25,786 nt of DNA from JADHUC01 sp964617665 (lineage in GTDB: Bacteria > Planctomycetota > Planctomycetia > Pirellulales > Pirellulaceae), in NCBI GenBank assembly GCA_964617665.1, contig CAZUAH010000159.1, positions 1 through 25,786 on the forward strand, in the 5' to 3' direction. Positions within the stretch are counted from its first letter, which is position 1. Each line of letters begins with the position of its first letter. A program made the position numbers and the translations under genes. The notes under the pieces are model-generated. The model saw only the letters and a program-made list of their open reading frames with translations, was not told where the DNA came from and did not search any database. Of this stretch, positions 8,101 to 15,606 are shown piece by piece.

Positions 8101-10062
8101 TGGGCAGTGACAAGCGTGGCATTCTCCCCCAACGGCGGAAGTGTCGTAAGCGGGTCGGATGACGAGACGGTGCGAGTTTGGGATGTGGCCACTGGTGAGA
8201 CGGCGATTGTCTTGCGCGCGGGTGCGACTCAAGTTTACGCTACAACCTCCTCGGCAGATGGTCGTCTCGTGGCAAGTGTCTTGGGTGATTTTGCAGTACA
8301 CGTGTGGGATGCCAAGACCGGCGTCGAGCGGGCTACTTTGCGCGGGCATGGGAGCCCTATTGTGAGCGTAGCATTCTTCCCGGATGGCCGACACATAGCA
8401 GCAGGTTCTGAGGATCTCACTGTACGAGTGTGGGACATGAGCGAGGGTGAACCGCTCGTCGTGTTTCGAAAGGAGGATTTTCGGTGGGGAAGCCGAGACG
8501 AAGACAGGGGTGGCAGCATATCTGCTGACTGTCGGTGGACTGTGTCTGCGCTGCACGACGGGGCCGTGTCCGTGCAGTTGTTAGAAAGGGGCAAATTGAT
8601 AGGAGGTGCCAAGGTGAATCGCGCGGTGCTACGCGGACTTAGGAGGCCAATCAGCAGCGTGGCATTTTCTCCAGACGGGACGCAAATCGCAGCGGCTTCA
8701 AGGGAGGGGTTGGTCCGAATCTGGGACAGCGAAGGCGGTGTGACGCCGGGGCTCCTGCAAGGACACGAAGGGCCGGTCATCAGTGTGGCTTTCTCGTCCG
8801 ACGGTCGGCGGATTATGAGCGGATCGTCGGATATGACCGTGCGCGTCTGGAACACTGAGACGTTCGAGGAACTTCTGCGCAAACGTCGAGAGTTTGTCTC
8901 GTGCGTTGCCTACTCGCCTGATGGCCGACAAATCGCCATTGGAGGACATGACAGCATCCGGATCTGGGATGCCAAAACCTTGTCACAACAAGCCTTCTTT
9001 CAGCACGAAGGTGAGGTCAACGCCTTCGCATTCTCCCCCGATGGTCGTCGAGTTGTGAGCGGATCGTGGGACGGCACAGTACGAGTGTGGGGCCTGACAG
9101 GTGCACAAATCCAGCGTGTTTCGCACGAACACGAGTTCCCTGTTAGGTGGGCGACTCTCTCTCCCGATGGTCGGCGGATCGTAACTAATCCAGTTGGACT
9201 AGATCCATCTCGACCAGATCGATCGTTGGTGCCGATTTGGGAAAGCGAAAGTGGTCGATTTTTGGGCTTCTTACGCGGACACGAAAGTGCAGTCGCCAGT
9301 GTGGCGTTTTCGCCAGATAGCCAGCGAGTTGTGACTGGGGCGTTTGACTGGACGGTGCGAGTGTGGGACGCAGAAACGTTGGAGGAACTCCTTGTTGCTT
9401 TCGGAGATGCGGAACTAGGACTAGGCGATTGCGTTACCTACTCGCCTGATGGCCAACGAATCGCCAGTGGAGGAAAAAACGCCGTCGGACTCTGGGATGC
9501 TGAAACCGGCGCGGAACTGATCGTATTGTGCAGACACGATATCGACGATCAATATTTTGATCTCGTAAGATTCTCTCCCGATGGCAAATACCTTGCGGCT
9601 GTGGGCATCGACCTCGTAGTGTGGAATCTGGAGACCGGCGCGAATATGGCCGGGTTACAGGGAGTACGGACACACGAACGGGACATCACGGAAGTAGCGT
9701 TCGCCCGTAATGGTCCACTAATCAGGTGCTGGTTCGAAGACGGAACGGAGTGTGTGTGGGACGTTAGGACCGGCAAACGCATTGAAGGCGGCGAGGCGGC
9801 GGCCACCACGCGGGTTGCCTCCGGACTCCCGTGGCGGGCCATTCCCCATGGAATTGAAACCGTCTTCGAACCATCGACTGGCGGTGCCCCGGTCGCTTGG
9901 TTCCCAATGGCCTTCTGGGAAATCGAGGCACACCCCAACGGTCGTTTGTGGGTCGGCACACATTCCTTCAATCTGTACATCATCAGACTCGAAGGCGACG
10001 AGGACTGGTCCGTCCGAGTTCCGGACAGTCTGCGGCACATGGCCACCGACAAATCCAGATGA
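5152..10062 (+). CDS. Giant HEPN-like/STAND NTPase/WD40 protein
   Basis: A single 1636-aa chain. Residues 3-22 form a small zinc knuckle (C3, C6, C19, H22). Residues ~40-215 are helical and contain RNDALGHG (R175...H181), which fits the R-x4-6-H motif of HEPN ribonucleases. A mixed module with LYPFLCYL (~262-269) follows. The STAND/NACHT-type NTPase has Walker A EPGKGKT (381-387), Walker B IFIDALDE (475-482) and an ATTRP sensor (508-512). Helical winged-helix and linker segments come next. From ~890 to ~1545 there are 14-15 WD40 repeats, enough for two seven-bladed propellers. STAND proteins oligomerise when the sensor region binds a ligand and then activate the N-terminal effector; here the propellers would sense and the HEPN-like part would act. 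ATG 5152 is preferred over GTG 5143. A role in phage defence or cell signalling is inferred, not shown. Confidence 0.9.
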   Translation: MKCPECGRPMIKAGRSWVCREHDPTFQIREEDTETVAESELRHFGDPDFLPYPVALTADRLRSAVDSHADVLKTLFVLKDCFEAAIKYIGVVLLTEYFRSPACTPERNETLLERMVRPSLGVWVSTVVGDVSRWLAMEGQGNLPVVEMLVRHAGRTTKPKPRALLRRCADFVYYRNDALGHGALRRESVYLQDLDDWLPVLRQLLEAVMSLAEWRLCLATDQDRCQLWMGRRPQAATEPGSYEREQIGHFLLRGPDSSTRDLYPFLCYLPDAEGEQRLHFYDSIYRYQETRKEVSVLEYDNGFKHADTEPISGLEEAFTAELLRKAFRRHQGRMEVIEGRVANFGELLVEHADIVGRRFVIDHVQRFIDDHDRGLLVIQAEPGKGKTALMCHLIDEVFGHFTPVPVHFFYRRTAGITAPDVCVRSLYHALLQSHEITESEESKGQTSPNELYEKLTNLLADSIAPRLSPSRPQLIFIDALDESDTTTTGRTAFERIPENLPTGVYVIATTRPVSDRATLARRAHLHWYDLDSPDLLQENLRDGAEYVKRELVGSDLPNDALDEIARLGNANFLVLKLLVTQVRGHLEANEVREYTRRLATDCGQDQLGLIYKEFWKRLTDKLGRQDTNLLCDVAGLLVTARAPLTREMICCCLGLRDGDWDFTLRHLSEYLTVIEQQEEDVRETYYRVYHESFADFLRSAVVRQRTRYESLLADYCLGWSDVTPGRGQLYALRFGPAHLCASARWEDLEALLTDIFFLEAKAAAGMSFELVADFSVAVAASQGRCPQEWLLRVLEEALRRDIHFVSRHAKDYPQAIFQCVWNTCWWYDSEESTEHSKRPAAGWPKEEPTYDSAGKLRELLSTWLAQKEQVDSGFRWLRSLRPPAIDVGSTQYAVLRAHLGPVTSAAFAPDGSRIVSGSYDKTVRLWDAASGAELNVFDAHEDQVTSVAFSPDGTQIASGSFDKTVRLWDAATGGELAVLRAHKWAVTSVAFSPNGGSVVSGSDDETVRVWDVATGETAIVLRAGATQVYATTSSADGRLVASVLGDFAVHVWDAKTGVERATLRGHGSPIVSVAFFPDGRHIAAGSEDLTVRVWDMSEGEPLVVFRKEDFRWGSRDEDRGGSISADCRWTVSALHDGAVSVQLLERGKLIGGAKVNRAVLRGLRRPISSVAFSPDGTQIAAASREGLVRIWDSEGGVTPGLLQGHEGPVISVAFSSDGRRIMSGSSDMTVRVWNTETFEELLRKRREFVSCVAYSPDGRQIAIGGHDSIRIWDAKTLSQQAFFQHEGEVNAFAFSPDGRRVVSGSWDGTVRVWGLTGAQIQRVSHEHEFPVRWATLSPDGRRIVTNPVGLDPSRPDRSLVPIWESESGRFLGFLRGHESAVASVAFSPDSQRVVTGAFDWTVRVWDAETLEELLVAFGDAELGLGDCVTYSPDGQRIASGGKNAVGLWDAETGAELIVLCRHDIDDQYFDLVRFSPDGKYLAAVGIDLVVWNLETGANMAGLQGVRTHERDITEVAFARNGPLIRCWFEDGTECVWDVRTGKRIEGGEAAATTRVASGLPWRAIPHGIETVFEPSTGGAPVAWFPMAFWEIEAHPNGRLWVGTHSFNLYIIRLEGDEDWSVRVPDSLRHMATDKSR

Positions 10063-10153
10063 CTACAAGCGGCTGCCCGTCACCAATACACGTGTCTTCT
10101 CTGTGCTGGGTGGCGCATTCGTAACGTGATTCAGCCGATGCCTCGATGCCCAA

Positions 10154-10357
10154 CACCCGATCTCGTACCGGCAAGATTCCATCGGCGCGATACAAGAGGC
10201 AGTCTTTGTGGACGCCGAAACCGGGAACATCCTCGTCTGGCCCAAGTTAGTTCGGGAGCTCAAGTCCTTCATGCGGAATTGGAGCCGGAATCTTGCTGGG
10301 CAGGGATTCCTGGATTCTGCTAGACGGGCAACGGAAGAACGGGACTCCAATTCCTAA
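10154..10357 (+). pseudogene. Truncated 3' copy of the DUF6908 gene
   Basis: These 68 codons (including stop) align without gaps to the last 68 codons of the DUF6908 gene at 3534-3737. By hand count about 48 of 67 residues are identical, including HPISYRQDS, QEAVF, KLVREL and WSRNLA. The frame upstream meets a TGA at 10127-10129 with no start codon between, so the fragment cannot be made as it stands. The copy lacks the N-terminal half. It lies directly downstream of the STAND gene, so copies of the same sequence flank the segment from about 3.7 to 10.15 kb in direct orientation. Confidence 0.88.
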
Positions 10358-10509
10358 GACTCATGTTTCGGCCGGTACATGCGTACCGATTGACTTTCCA
10401 TCTGGGCTTGTCAACACAGGGATCGGAGATGGTGCAACTCTCCCACCCAGTTCCGTCAAGGAGGAAGGCAATGGGACGAGATTCTGATAGTCAACAATCG
10501 GTCTGGTGA
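10358..10509 (+). repeat. Diverged copy of DUF6908 downstream leader with stunted ORF
   Basis: This sequence resembles 3738-3850. Shared blocks include TACC[A/G]ATTGAC, a GGG[T/C]TTGTC stretch, ATCGGAGA, and a purine-rich ribosome site before an ATG (10471 here, 3842 in the first copy). The frame from 10471 begins MGRDSD and stops at 10507-10509 after 12 codons, compared with 74 aa in the first copy. The resemblance ends close to the 3' end of the minus-strand nuclease gene, which probably marks the recombination edge. Confidence 0.6.
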
Positions 10510-10515
10510 GCTCTC

Positions 10516-11388
10516 TCACAATCTATCAAAGTGAATCCATCCGGAGGGAAATCCGGAATAGCCTTCGATTACGCGTCGCTTGCCAGCGATAATATCCCAC
10601 CTTAGATTGGGGAACTCCATTCCACTCAGCCCAAAGTTGTCTGGTCCTCTGTGAGGCGTTTCCCATAACTCCCAGTGTAACAGAACCGAGATCGCGCGCT
10701 CCGAATTCCGAAACAGATGGTCAATCGGGTTCTGTATTCGAGATTCAAAGTCGGGTTCGAGACTCCAGTGTTCGGGGATCCTCACGAAGATGATGTTGTT
10801 CACATCCTTCGGGAGCTGCTTTCGGGCTCGCCCAAGCGCGTTGATCAACTGCTCTTCTCTAAAAGGCGAGGTTTCCATCCTTGCCTTTGCCTCCCAGGCA
10901 CACTTGAGCCCGAAACGTAGGGTAACGTCAAAATCTGGCGTCCGCCGTCCTTCCGCGTCAGTCGGGGCAAACGACGGCCGGTGTCCACAGGATTTCATAT
11001 AGAATGCGCTTTCAAGTTCTGCGACGATTGCTTCTGGTTCGTTTCCACGCCATTCATCCCGTCGCGCCCTGAAACCCTTCAGTCGTTGGAGGTTGAACAA
11101 GAGTTCGGCGAATCGGATCTGACGCCATGTGACATGCTGATCATCGGGGGCATCGCTTGGACGAAAGTACATGCCGACCCTGTTCTTACGACTAAACTCC
11201 CACCCCCATTTACTGCACCATTTTGGACCCATAATCCGACCAGTTGTGAAGACTGAAAGGAGGTGAGCGTCAACCGTCGGATTCACGCGTCCGTATTCAT
11301 CTAGGATCGCCCTCAAATCCCTAAGGGTCACTTCTGGATGCGCACAATCATCAACAACAACTTCGATACTGCTTTCATGTTCGATCAT
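10516..11388 (-). CDS. PD-(D/E)XK nuclease-like protein
   Basis: The start at 11388 follows GGAGAG by 6 bp, giving 290 aa. Residues 122-130 form a helix with a conserved-looking glutamate (E124/E126). Then come PDFD at 151-154 and EAK at 166-168 on the next strand. That is the E...PD-x(n)-ExK layout of the PD-(D/E)XK nuclease fold. A helix with a basic face (179-193) and a strand NNIIFVRIP (197-205) follow, as in the core fold. The N-terminal ~110 residues are not recognised and may bind a partner. This is the last gene of a three-gene minus-strand cluster, 79 bp after the HEPN-like gene. The gene pair suggests DNA or RNA cleavage in a defence or toxin role; the substrate is unknown. Nuclease assignment rests on motif reading alone. 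Confidence 0.68.
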   Translation of the reverse strand: MIEHESSIEVVVDDCAHPEVTLRDLRAILDEYGRVNPTVDAHLLSVFTTGRIMGPKWCSKWGWEFSRKNRVGMYFRPSDAPDDQHVTWRQIRFAELLFNLQRLKGFRARRDEWRGNEPEAIVAELESAFYMKSCGHRPSFAPTDAEGRRTPDFDVTLRFGLKCAWEAKARMETSPFREEQLINALGRARKQLPKDVNNIIFVRIPEHWSLEPDFESRIQNPIDHLFRNSERAISVLLHWELWETPHRGPDNFGLSGMEFPNLRWDIIAGKRRVIEGYSGFPSGWIHFDRL

Positions 11389-11467
11389 CTACTCTCTCCA
11401 AATCCCCTCTGAAGTCCTTTGTCACGCCGGTCCGAACTTCGAGGCTAATCAACTCTTCCTATATTTC

Positions 11468-12244
11468 CTACGGGGGGCATTGGCATGAATAGTCCTGCCA
11501 TTTGTTGTCCAGTTCCTCGAAGAATCCCCAGATCTTTTGCATCGTTCTGCGAAGATGATCGAGGCTGACCGTGTCTGGGACTTGGTCAAGTGTGTGGTTG
11601 TCTCTTGTGTCGGTGGCATACCGCAAGTTCTGACCGGACTCGTCGATGGAATTCATTTCTAGTACGATCCGCTCCACGGCCTGGATAACGTCGGGATCAC
11701 ACGAATTCCAGATCGCTTGTATGACCGGCTTCGCGAGGTCCCAAAGTCGCGTCAATTGGTGGCTCTTCATGTCTCTGTCGGTCGGAGCGGTGAGCTTCCA
11801 CACCCTCCCGCACTTGATGTGCCACTTCAAGGTCAATTCGACGAAATGGCGGTAGCTGTACATGGCGGGCATGAACAACTCGGGCTCCTTGTACCATTCG
11901 TACGTGTCTTCGTACTGCTGGATGATTGCATCGCCTGCCCGCTTGAAGCCGGACGCGTACAGGAGGTCGAACTTGTCGCTCTTCAGGAACGAGAGATCAG
12001 CGTTCACGTTCCCCGTAGGATTCAGTTTGAATAGCGAATCGCCCAACTGCGGCAGGTGCTCGTCTTTTGCCATTGCGATAGTCCTCCGCAGAATAGGACG
12101 CCGGATGCTGGAGTCGGGTTCGCTCCACCACCTTACGAAAAAATCCGCGAAGTCGGAAGAGTCTAGGACTTGGATCAGATCCCCACAAACGGCCCGTTTC
12201 CGTGTTTTTCGGTACCGCATGGTTTCCGATGGTGGCCCCACCAC
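11468..12244 (-). CDS. HEPN-like all-helical protein
   Basis: A frame of up to 258 aa; GTG 12244 and ATG 12220 are both possible starts. The core carries FMPAMYSYRHFVELTLK (residues 124-140), SHQLTRLWDL (161-170) and SGQNLRYATD (203-212). This spacing of YRH-x2-EL-x-LK, H-x-L-x2-LW and S-x(n)-RY motifs occurs in a widespread family of uncharacterised helical proteins that I take to be HEPN-related. Such proteins often occur in defence or toxin-antitoxin settings. A classical R-x4-6-H active site is not evident, so catalysis is doubtful. It lies 21 bp after the small gene and 79 bp before the nuclease gene, both on the same strand, so co-transcription is likely. It is cytoplasmic, with no signal sequence. 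Its N-terminal 60 residues are basic and of unknown role. Confidence 0.65.
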   Translation of the reverse strand: MVGPPSETMRYRKTRKRAVCGDLIQVLDSSDFADFFVRWWSEPDSSIRRPILRRTIAMAKDEHLPQLGDSLFKLNPTGNVNADLSFLKSDKFDLLYASGFKRAGDAIIQQYEDTYEWYKEPELFMPAMYSYRHFVELTLKWHIKCGRVWKLTAPTDRDMKSHQLTRLWDLAKPVIQAIWNSCDPDVIQAVERIVLEMNSIDESGQNLRYATDTRDNHTLDQVPDTVSLDHLRRTMQKIWGFFEELDNKWQDYSCQCPP

Positions 12245-12265
12245 AACCGCCTGCGGTTCCCCACG

Positions 12266-12577
12266 CTACATCACCTTGTCGAGAAGTTCGAAGATCCGCT
12301 CGACTTGCTTGCCGTCCAGCAGGTTTACCACCTGCTCCAACCGGACTTCATCGAGGTCGTTGAGAAGCCGTCGCCCCCGGTCGACCAGAATGAGCCGCCT
12401 GTGGCGGTTGTCGGCGGCAACACGGTTCAGGAAGACCGTAATCTTGTGCGCTTGCGTCCCGCCGCGAAAGGCATTCGCTAGGTCTTCCAGGGTCATTTCG
12501 CTAACGCCGTCCGGGCTTACGACGTAGAGAACAGTGTTGTGGTAGATCGGGCCGTTGGGGCACGCAGGTCTGGGCAT
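12266..12577 (-). CDS. Small protein heading the minus-strand cluster
   Basis: ATG 12577 (103 aa) lies about 8 bp after AGGAG; the adjacent GTG 12580 is an alternative. The protein begins MPRPACPNGPIYHNTVLYVV. It has a strand-rich first third, a basic middle with NRHRRLILVDRGRR, and a helical C-terminus with LEQVVNLLDGKQVERIF. I do not recognise it. It could be an antitoxin or regulator for the two genes that follow, because small first genes often play that part, but nothing in the sequence proves this. It diverges from the helicase gene across 171 bp. Confidence 0.6.
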   Translation of the reverse strand: MPRPACPNGPIYHNTVLYVVSPDGVSEMTLEDLANAFRGGTQAHKITVFLNRVAADNRHRRLILVDRGRRLLNDLDEVRLEQVVNLLDGKQVERIFELLDKVM

Positions 12578-12748
12578 CACTTGTCTCCTATGCTTTTGGT
12601 TTTCTGATGCCCTCCTGTGACAAGCCGCATGACGCCAATTAGCGCCAGCCAGTCTGCAACCCTGCCCCAGCCAAGCAATTCATGTCGCGGGCGTTGTTTG
12701 TCACACACCTGGATGCAGACAACAACCATCAAACAACAGCGAGAGCAC
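12578..12748. promoter_or_regulatory. Divergent intergenic region between small gene and helicase
   Basis: The only non-coding DNA between two divergent transcription units is this 171-bp region, so it should contain both promoters. It carries the AGGAG site for the minus-strand gene (12583-12589 area). On the plus strand it has a purine-rich GCGAGAGC just before ATG 12749. I could not place -35/-10 boxes with confidence. Confidence 0.4.
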
Positions 12749-13891
12749 ATGACAACAACAAATCCCATCGACCTCCTCGTCCTCCATTCACGAATCGAGC
12801 CTCGGTCATACCAGAACCGGATCGTCACCGAGGCCTTGAACATGTTCCTGGGTGCGTACCGAAACGGTGCGGGCGAGGTCGAGCCTGCCGCCCGATCGGT
12901 AATGATAGAGTCACCAACTGGCTCCGGTAAAACCTGCATGGGCCTGTTGATCGCTAAAGCCCTGCAGCAGCACGAAGGGGTCAGGGTTGGCTGGGTCGCC
13001 ATGCGGCGAAATCTGCTGGAGCAGGTCAAGGTGGAGAATGAACGCCACCGTATTAACGTTGACCTCCAGACAATCTCGATGTTCGAGAAGAACCCGCCAA
13101 CCGACATAGACCTGCTGGTATCCGACGAGAGTCATCACGAGGGGGCGTCGTCGATGGCCCACCTACACAACGTCATCAAACCCAAGTGGATTCTCGGTCT
13201 GACGGCGACGCCCTTTCGGACGGATCGCGTCAAGCTCTGTTTCGACAAAGTGGTCAAAGACGCAGGCATCCACCAACTCATACAGGCCGGGTACCTCAGC
13301 CGCTTCGATCATTACACCGTGCCAAAGTGGGACGTGGAGCAACTGGCGGATTTCTACTGTGCAGAGCCGGACCGTTGGGGAAAGTCCATATTCTTCTTCC
13401 GTTCCGTCGACGAGTGTTTCTCATTAGACAGACTCTTGCGGTGTCGGGGCATCATGAGCGACGTAGTGACGGGCAGCAGCGACCGTGAATCCCAACTCGC
13501 AGCGTTCCGTGACGGCAGGCTCCAAGTGCTGGTCAACTGCATGGTGCTCACGGAGGGATTCGACGAGCCTTCCTTGCAGACTGTCTGGGTCCGACCGTCG
13601 AGCAAGGGTCCAACGATTCAGATGGCTGGTCGTGTGCTTCGCAAGCACGACGACATGCCGACCAAGCGGATCGTCCAGTGCCGCCAGACGCGGCATCCCT
13701 TTCCTAAGACCGCAAATCCGAGCCAATCTTACCTGTGGCAGTGCGACGAATGGCGGTCGCTGAAGGTGAATCCGAAGCTGAATCTCTGCAACCGGAACGT
13801 CCAAAGGGCCATCGCTGGGACGGAAGTGGAACTGCCGAAATTCCTGACTCGTAAATCCAGTCGTCCACGATGGACCAGAAACAGGTTCTGA
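12749..13891 (+). CDS. Superfamily 2 DEAD/DEAH-box helicase
   Basis: A 380-aa ATP-dependent nucleic-acid helicase or translocase, starting at ATG 12749 after GAGAGC. Visible motifs are RSYQ (19-22), Walker A SPTGSGKT (55-62), motif II DESH (126-129) and motif III LTATPFR (151-157). Motif V is LTEGFDEP (267-274) and motif VI is QMAGRVLRK (291-299). Both RecA-like lobes are therefore present and no catalytic residue is missing. At ~380 aa it is compact for SF2. The C-terminal 75 residues carry cysteines and a histidine (C311, H316, C332, C347) that could hold a zinc. It diverges from the minus-strand cluster and leads toward the DUF932 gene, 108 bp downstream. In mobile elements such short helicases act in replication, repair or defence; which applies here is unknown. 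An upstream ATG at 12713 is less likely. Confidence 0.92.
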   Translation: MTTTNPIDLLVLHSRIEPRSYQNRIVTEALNMFLGAYRNGAGEVEPAARSVMIESPTGSGKTCMGLLIAKALQQHEGVRVGWVAMRRNLLEQVKVENERHRINVDLQTISMFEKNPPTDIDLLVSDESHHEGASSMAHLHNVIKPKWILGLTATPFRTDRVKLCFDKVVKDAGIHQLIQAGYLSRFDHYTVPKWDVEQLADFYCAEPDRWGKSIFFFRSVDECFSLDRLLRCRGIMSDVVTGSSDRESQLAAFRDGRLQVLVNCMVLTEGFDEPSLQTVWVRPSSKGPTIQMAGRVLRKHDDMPTKRIVQCRQTRHPFPKTANPSQSYLWQCDEWRSLKVNPKLNLCNRNVQRAIAGTEVELPKFLTRKSSRPRWTRNRF

Positions 13892-13999
13892 TCTTCGATT
13901 GCTGGCGGGGTCGGCCATAGTCCCGAGGATTTCCTTTCGGAGTTGTTGCTTGTCACAGAGGGTTGTGATTCATCCGACCACTCGACTAGGAGACACAAA

Positions 14000-15208
14000 A
14001 TGGTTACCTGGAAACGCTTCGAGTACCCCTTCGCAACGATCGGAAGCCTGAAGGTCCAAACCTTGCCAGAATCGAAAACGGGCAGGCCGGTCGTGTCGAA
14101 CGTCGTCGTCAACGACGAACCGATCAAGCCGACTGACCGCTTCTGGCTCAGCCTGCACGCCCGGTACGGGTTTAATAGCTCGGTATTTAAGTACTTCTCT
14201 CACGAGGAAGTGTTCCAACGGATTTCGGACGTCGAGCCTCGTGACCGCGTGCGTCTTTGCGTCGAGCGAGACGAAGAGACTGGCGAGTCCCAACTGCTAG
14301 CCCTTAGCAATCCAGCAAGGCCGGTTGTTCGTCACGATGCTCTGCTGGAGACGCTCGACCGCTACGAAGGTGGCGACATCACCTATTGCGATGGCGTCGT
14401 CGAATCCAGTCACACGCCTCGAATCGGCAGCGACGAGTTTGTAATCGGCGACGACAAGTTCCACAACCGATTTGTCATGTCTTCACCGATCGATGGTTAT
14501 GGTCAGCCCAGCATTTACCTCTCTCTGCTGCGGCAGATCTGTACCAATGGGATGATCGGGTACGCCCCGACTTTCCGCAGCACGCTTGCTCTTGGCAGAG
14601 GCGATGACGACGTGATTTACTCCATCGTTCGTGCGTTGGACGGCTTCGGCAACGATGAGGGCTATGCGGCACTCCGTCAGCGTTTCGAGGCCGCAGCAAA
14701 ATCCTGGGCTAGCGTGTACGAGGCCCAGAGTCTGTACCGAATGCTGGTGAAGCTGATGACTCGCAAGAGTATTCGTACGAACCGTACTACCCAAGGAGCT
14801 TCCCGAATCGCTGGTCTATTGGCCAACGGCCAAACTCCGGCAGGGCTGGACTCACGGGAGAAGGGTACCAAGGCCGGATCACCAATCATTACGGCCTTTC
14901 ATCGGATGACCGGCGACGTATCGCAAATCTACGGACTCGCCAACGTTGATGCTCTGTCGGTCAAGCGGCAGCGCACGCTCCCGGTGAAAGCCCGCGTGTA
15001 TGACCTACTGAATTTTGCCAGCGAAGTCGCTACGCACCACGCCGACGAGCAGGGAGCCAGGATTTCTCAGGGTTGGTTGGGGACGCTTATCAGTGGCGAG
15101 TACGACCTTGAGGGTTCCCAGGATGCGTTCGGCGATTTCCAGGATTTCTTTATCGACCGGAAGCTGGACGGCGAGACAGCGATGGATCTGCAAAGGGTCG
15201 GTGGTTAG
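14000..15208 (+). CDS. DUF932 domain protein
   Basis: A 402-aa protein starting at ATG 14000, 7 bp after AGGAG. It matches the DUF932 pattern. There is an N-terminal strand-rich part; the central block with DDKFHNRFVMSSPIDG and LRQICTNGMIG (residues ~150-187), whose R-x-(I/V)-C-x-N(G) is the family's hallmark; and a long helical C-terminal half. DUF932 proteins are common on plasmids, phages and integrative elements. Their biochemical role is not settled, though they resemble some phage recombination-associated proteins in context. Here the gene follows a helicase and precedes an ARPP-1 gene, which supports a mobile-element setting. It is cytoplasmic and complete in length. Confidence 0.85.
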   Translation: MVTWKRFEYPFATIGSLKVQTLPESKTGRPVVSNVVVNDEPIKPTDRFWLSLHARYGFNSSVFKYFSHEEVFQRISDVEPRDRVRLCVERDEETGESQLLALSNPARPVVRHDALLETLDRYEGGDITYCDGVVESSHTPRIGSDEFVIGDDKFHNRFVMSSPIDGYGQPSIYLSLLRQICTNGMIGYAPTFRSTLALGRGDDDVIYSIVRALDGFGNDEGYAALRQRFEAAAKSWASVYEAQSLYRMLVKLMTRKSIRTNRTTQGASRIAGLLANGQTPAGLDSREKGTKAGSPIITAFHRMTGDVSQIYGLANVDALSVKRQRTLPVKARVYDLLNFASEVATHHADEQGARISQGWLGTLISGEYDLEGSQDAFGDFQDFFIDRKLDGETAMDLQRVGG

Positions 15209-15300
15209 GCCAATGATGAAGCCGGTCTGTACGACAGCAAGACAACAGCCTGGAAAGGACTTGTAGCGTGTTCTGGAGAAGCCGAAGCAGAAGATCACTC

Positions 15301-15525
15301 ATGGACAAGATCGCCCAAGGTTGTGAGTACTTGCTCGTGGCGGCAGCGGAGCAGCCGACCCGTAGAGCGGAATGGTCAGTGAAAAGCCGAAGTGGCAGGC
15401 AGTATCGAGCACGGATGGTCGTCGACGAGTGGACGGACTGTCCAGTTGTGGAAGTTGCCGATCCGGAGAGCGGCGAAGTGGTGCAGCGGTTTGGGATCAA
15501 GTTGTCTTGCTGGCCGTTGCGGTGA
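15301..15525 (+). CDS. Small hypothetical protein
   Basis: A 74-aa frame from ATG 15301; GTG 15268 would add 11 basic residues. It begins MDKIAQGCEYLLVAAAEQ and continues with strand-rich sequence containing RAEWSVKSRSGRQYRARMVV and a short C-terminus. The pattern suggests a small mixed helix-strand domain. No family is recognised. No strong ribosome binding site is visible before ATG 15301, so the start is uncertain. It lies between the DUF932 gene and another small gene, all on the plus strand, and is probably part of the same unit. Confidence 0.5.
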   Translation: MDKIAQGCEYLLVAAAEQPTRRAEWSVKSRSGRQYRARMVVDEWTDCPVVEVADPESGEVVQRFGIKLSCWPLR

Positions 15526-15606
15526 GTGTATCTGATCTGCTGGTCTCCGTGTTGCCGCAGGGAGTCAATTGTCCGGCTCGTGGAGTCGCTCACGAAGGGA
15601 GGAATG

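Noticed and set aside
8235..8882. Long minus-strand frame inside the WD40 gene
   Set aside because: Repetitive codon pattern of the WD40 repeats opens the complementary frame; it has no start context and no domain.
11862..12527. 221-codon plus-strand frame opposite the HEPN-like and small genes
   Set aside because: Antisense shadow; composition is rich in R, S and T and it lacks a ribosome site.
12577..13107. 176-codon minus-strand frame opposite the helicase start
   Set aside because: Overlaps the divergent region and the helicase N-terminus; the helicase motifs decide the coding strand.
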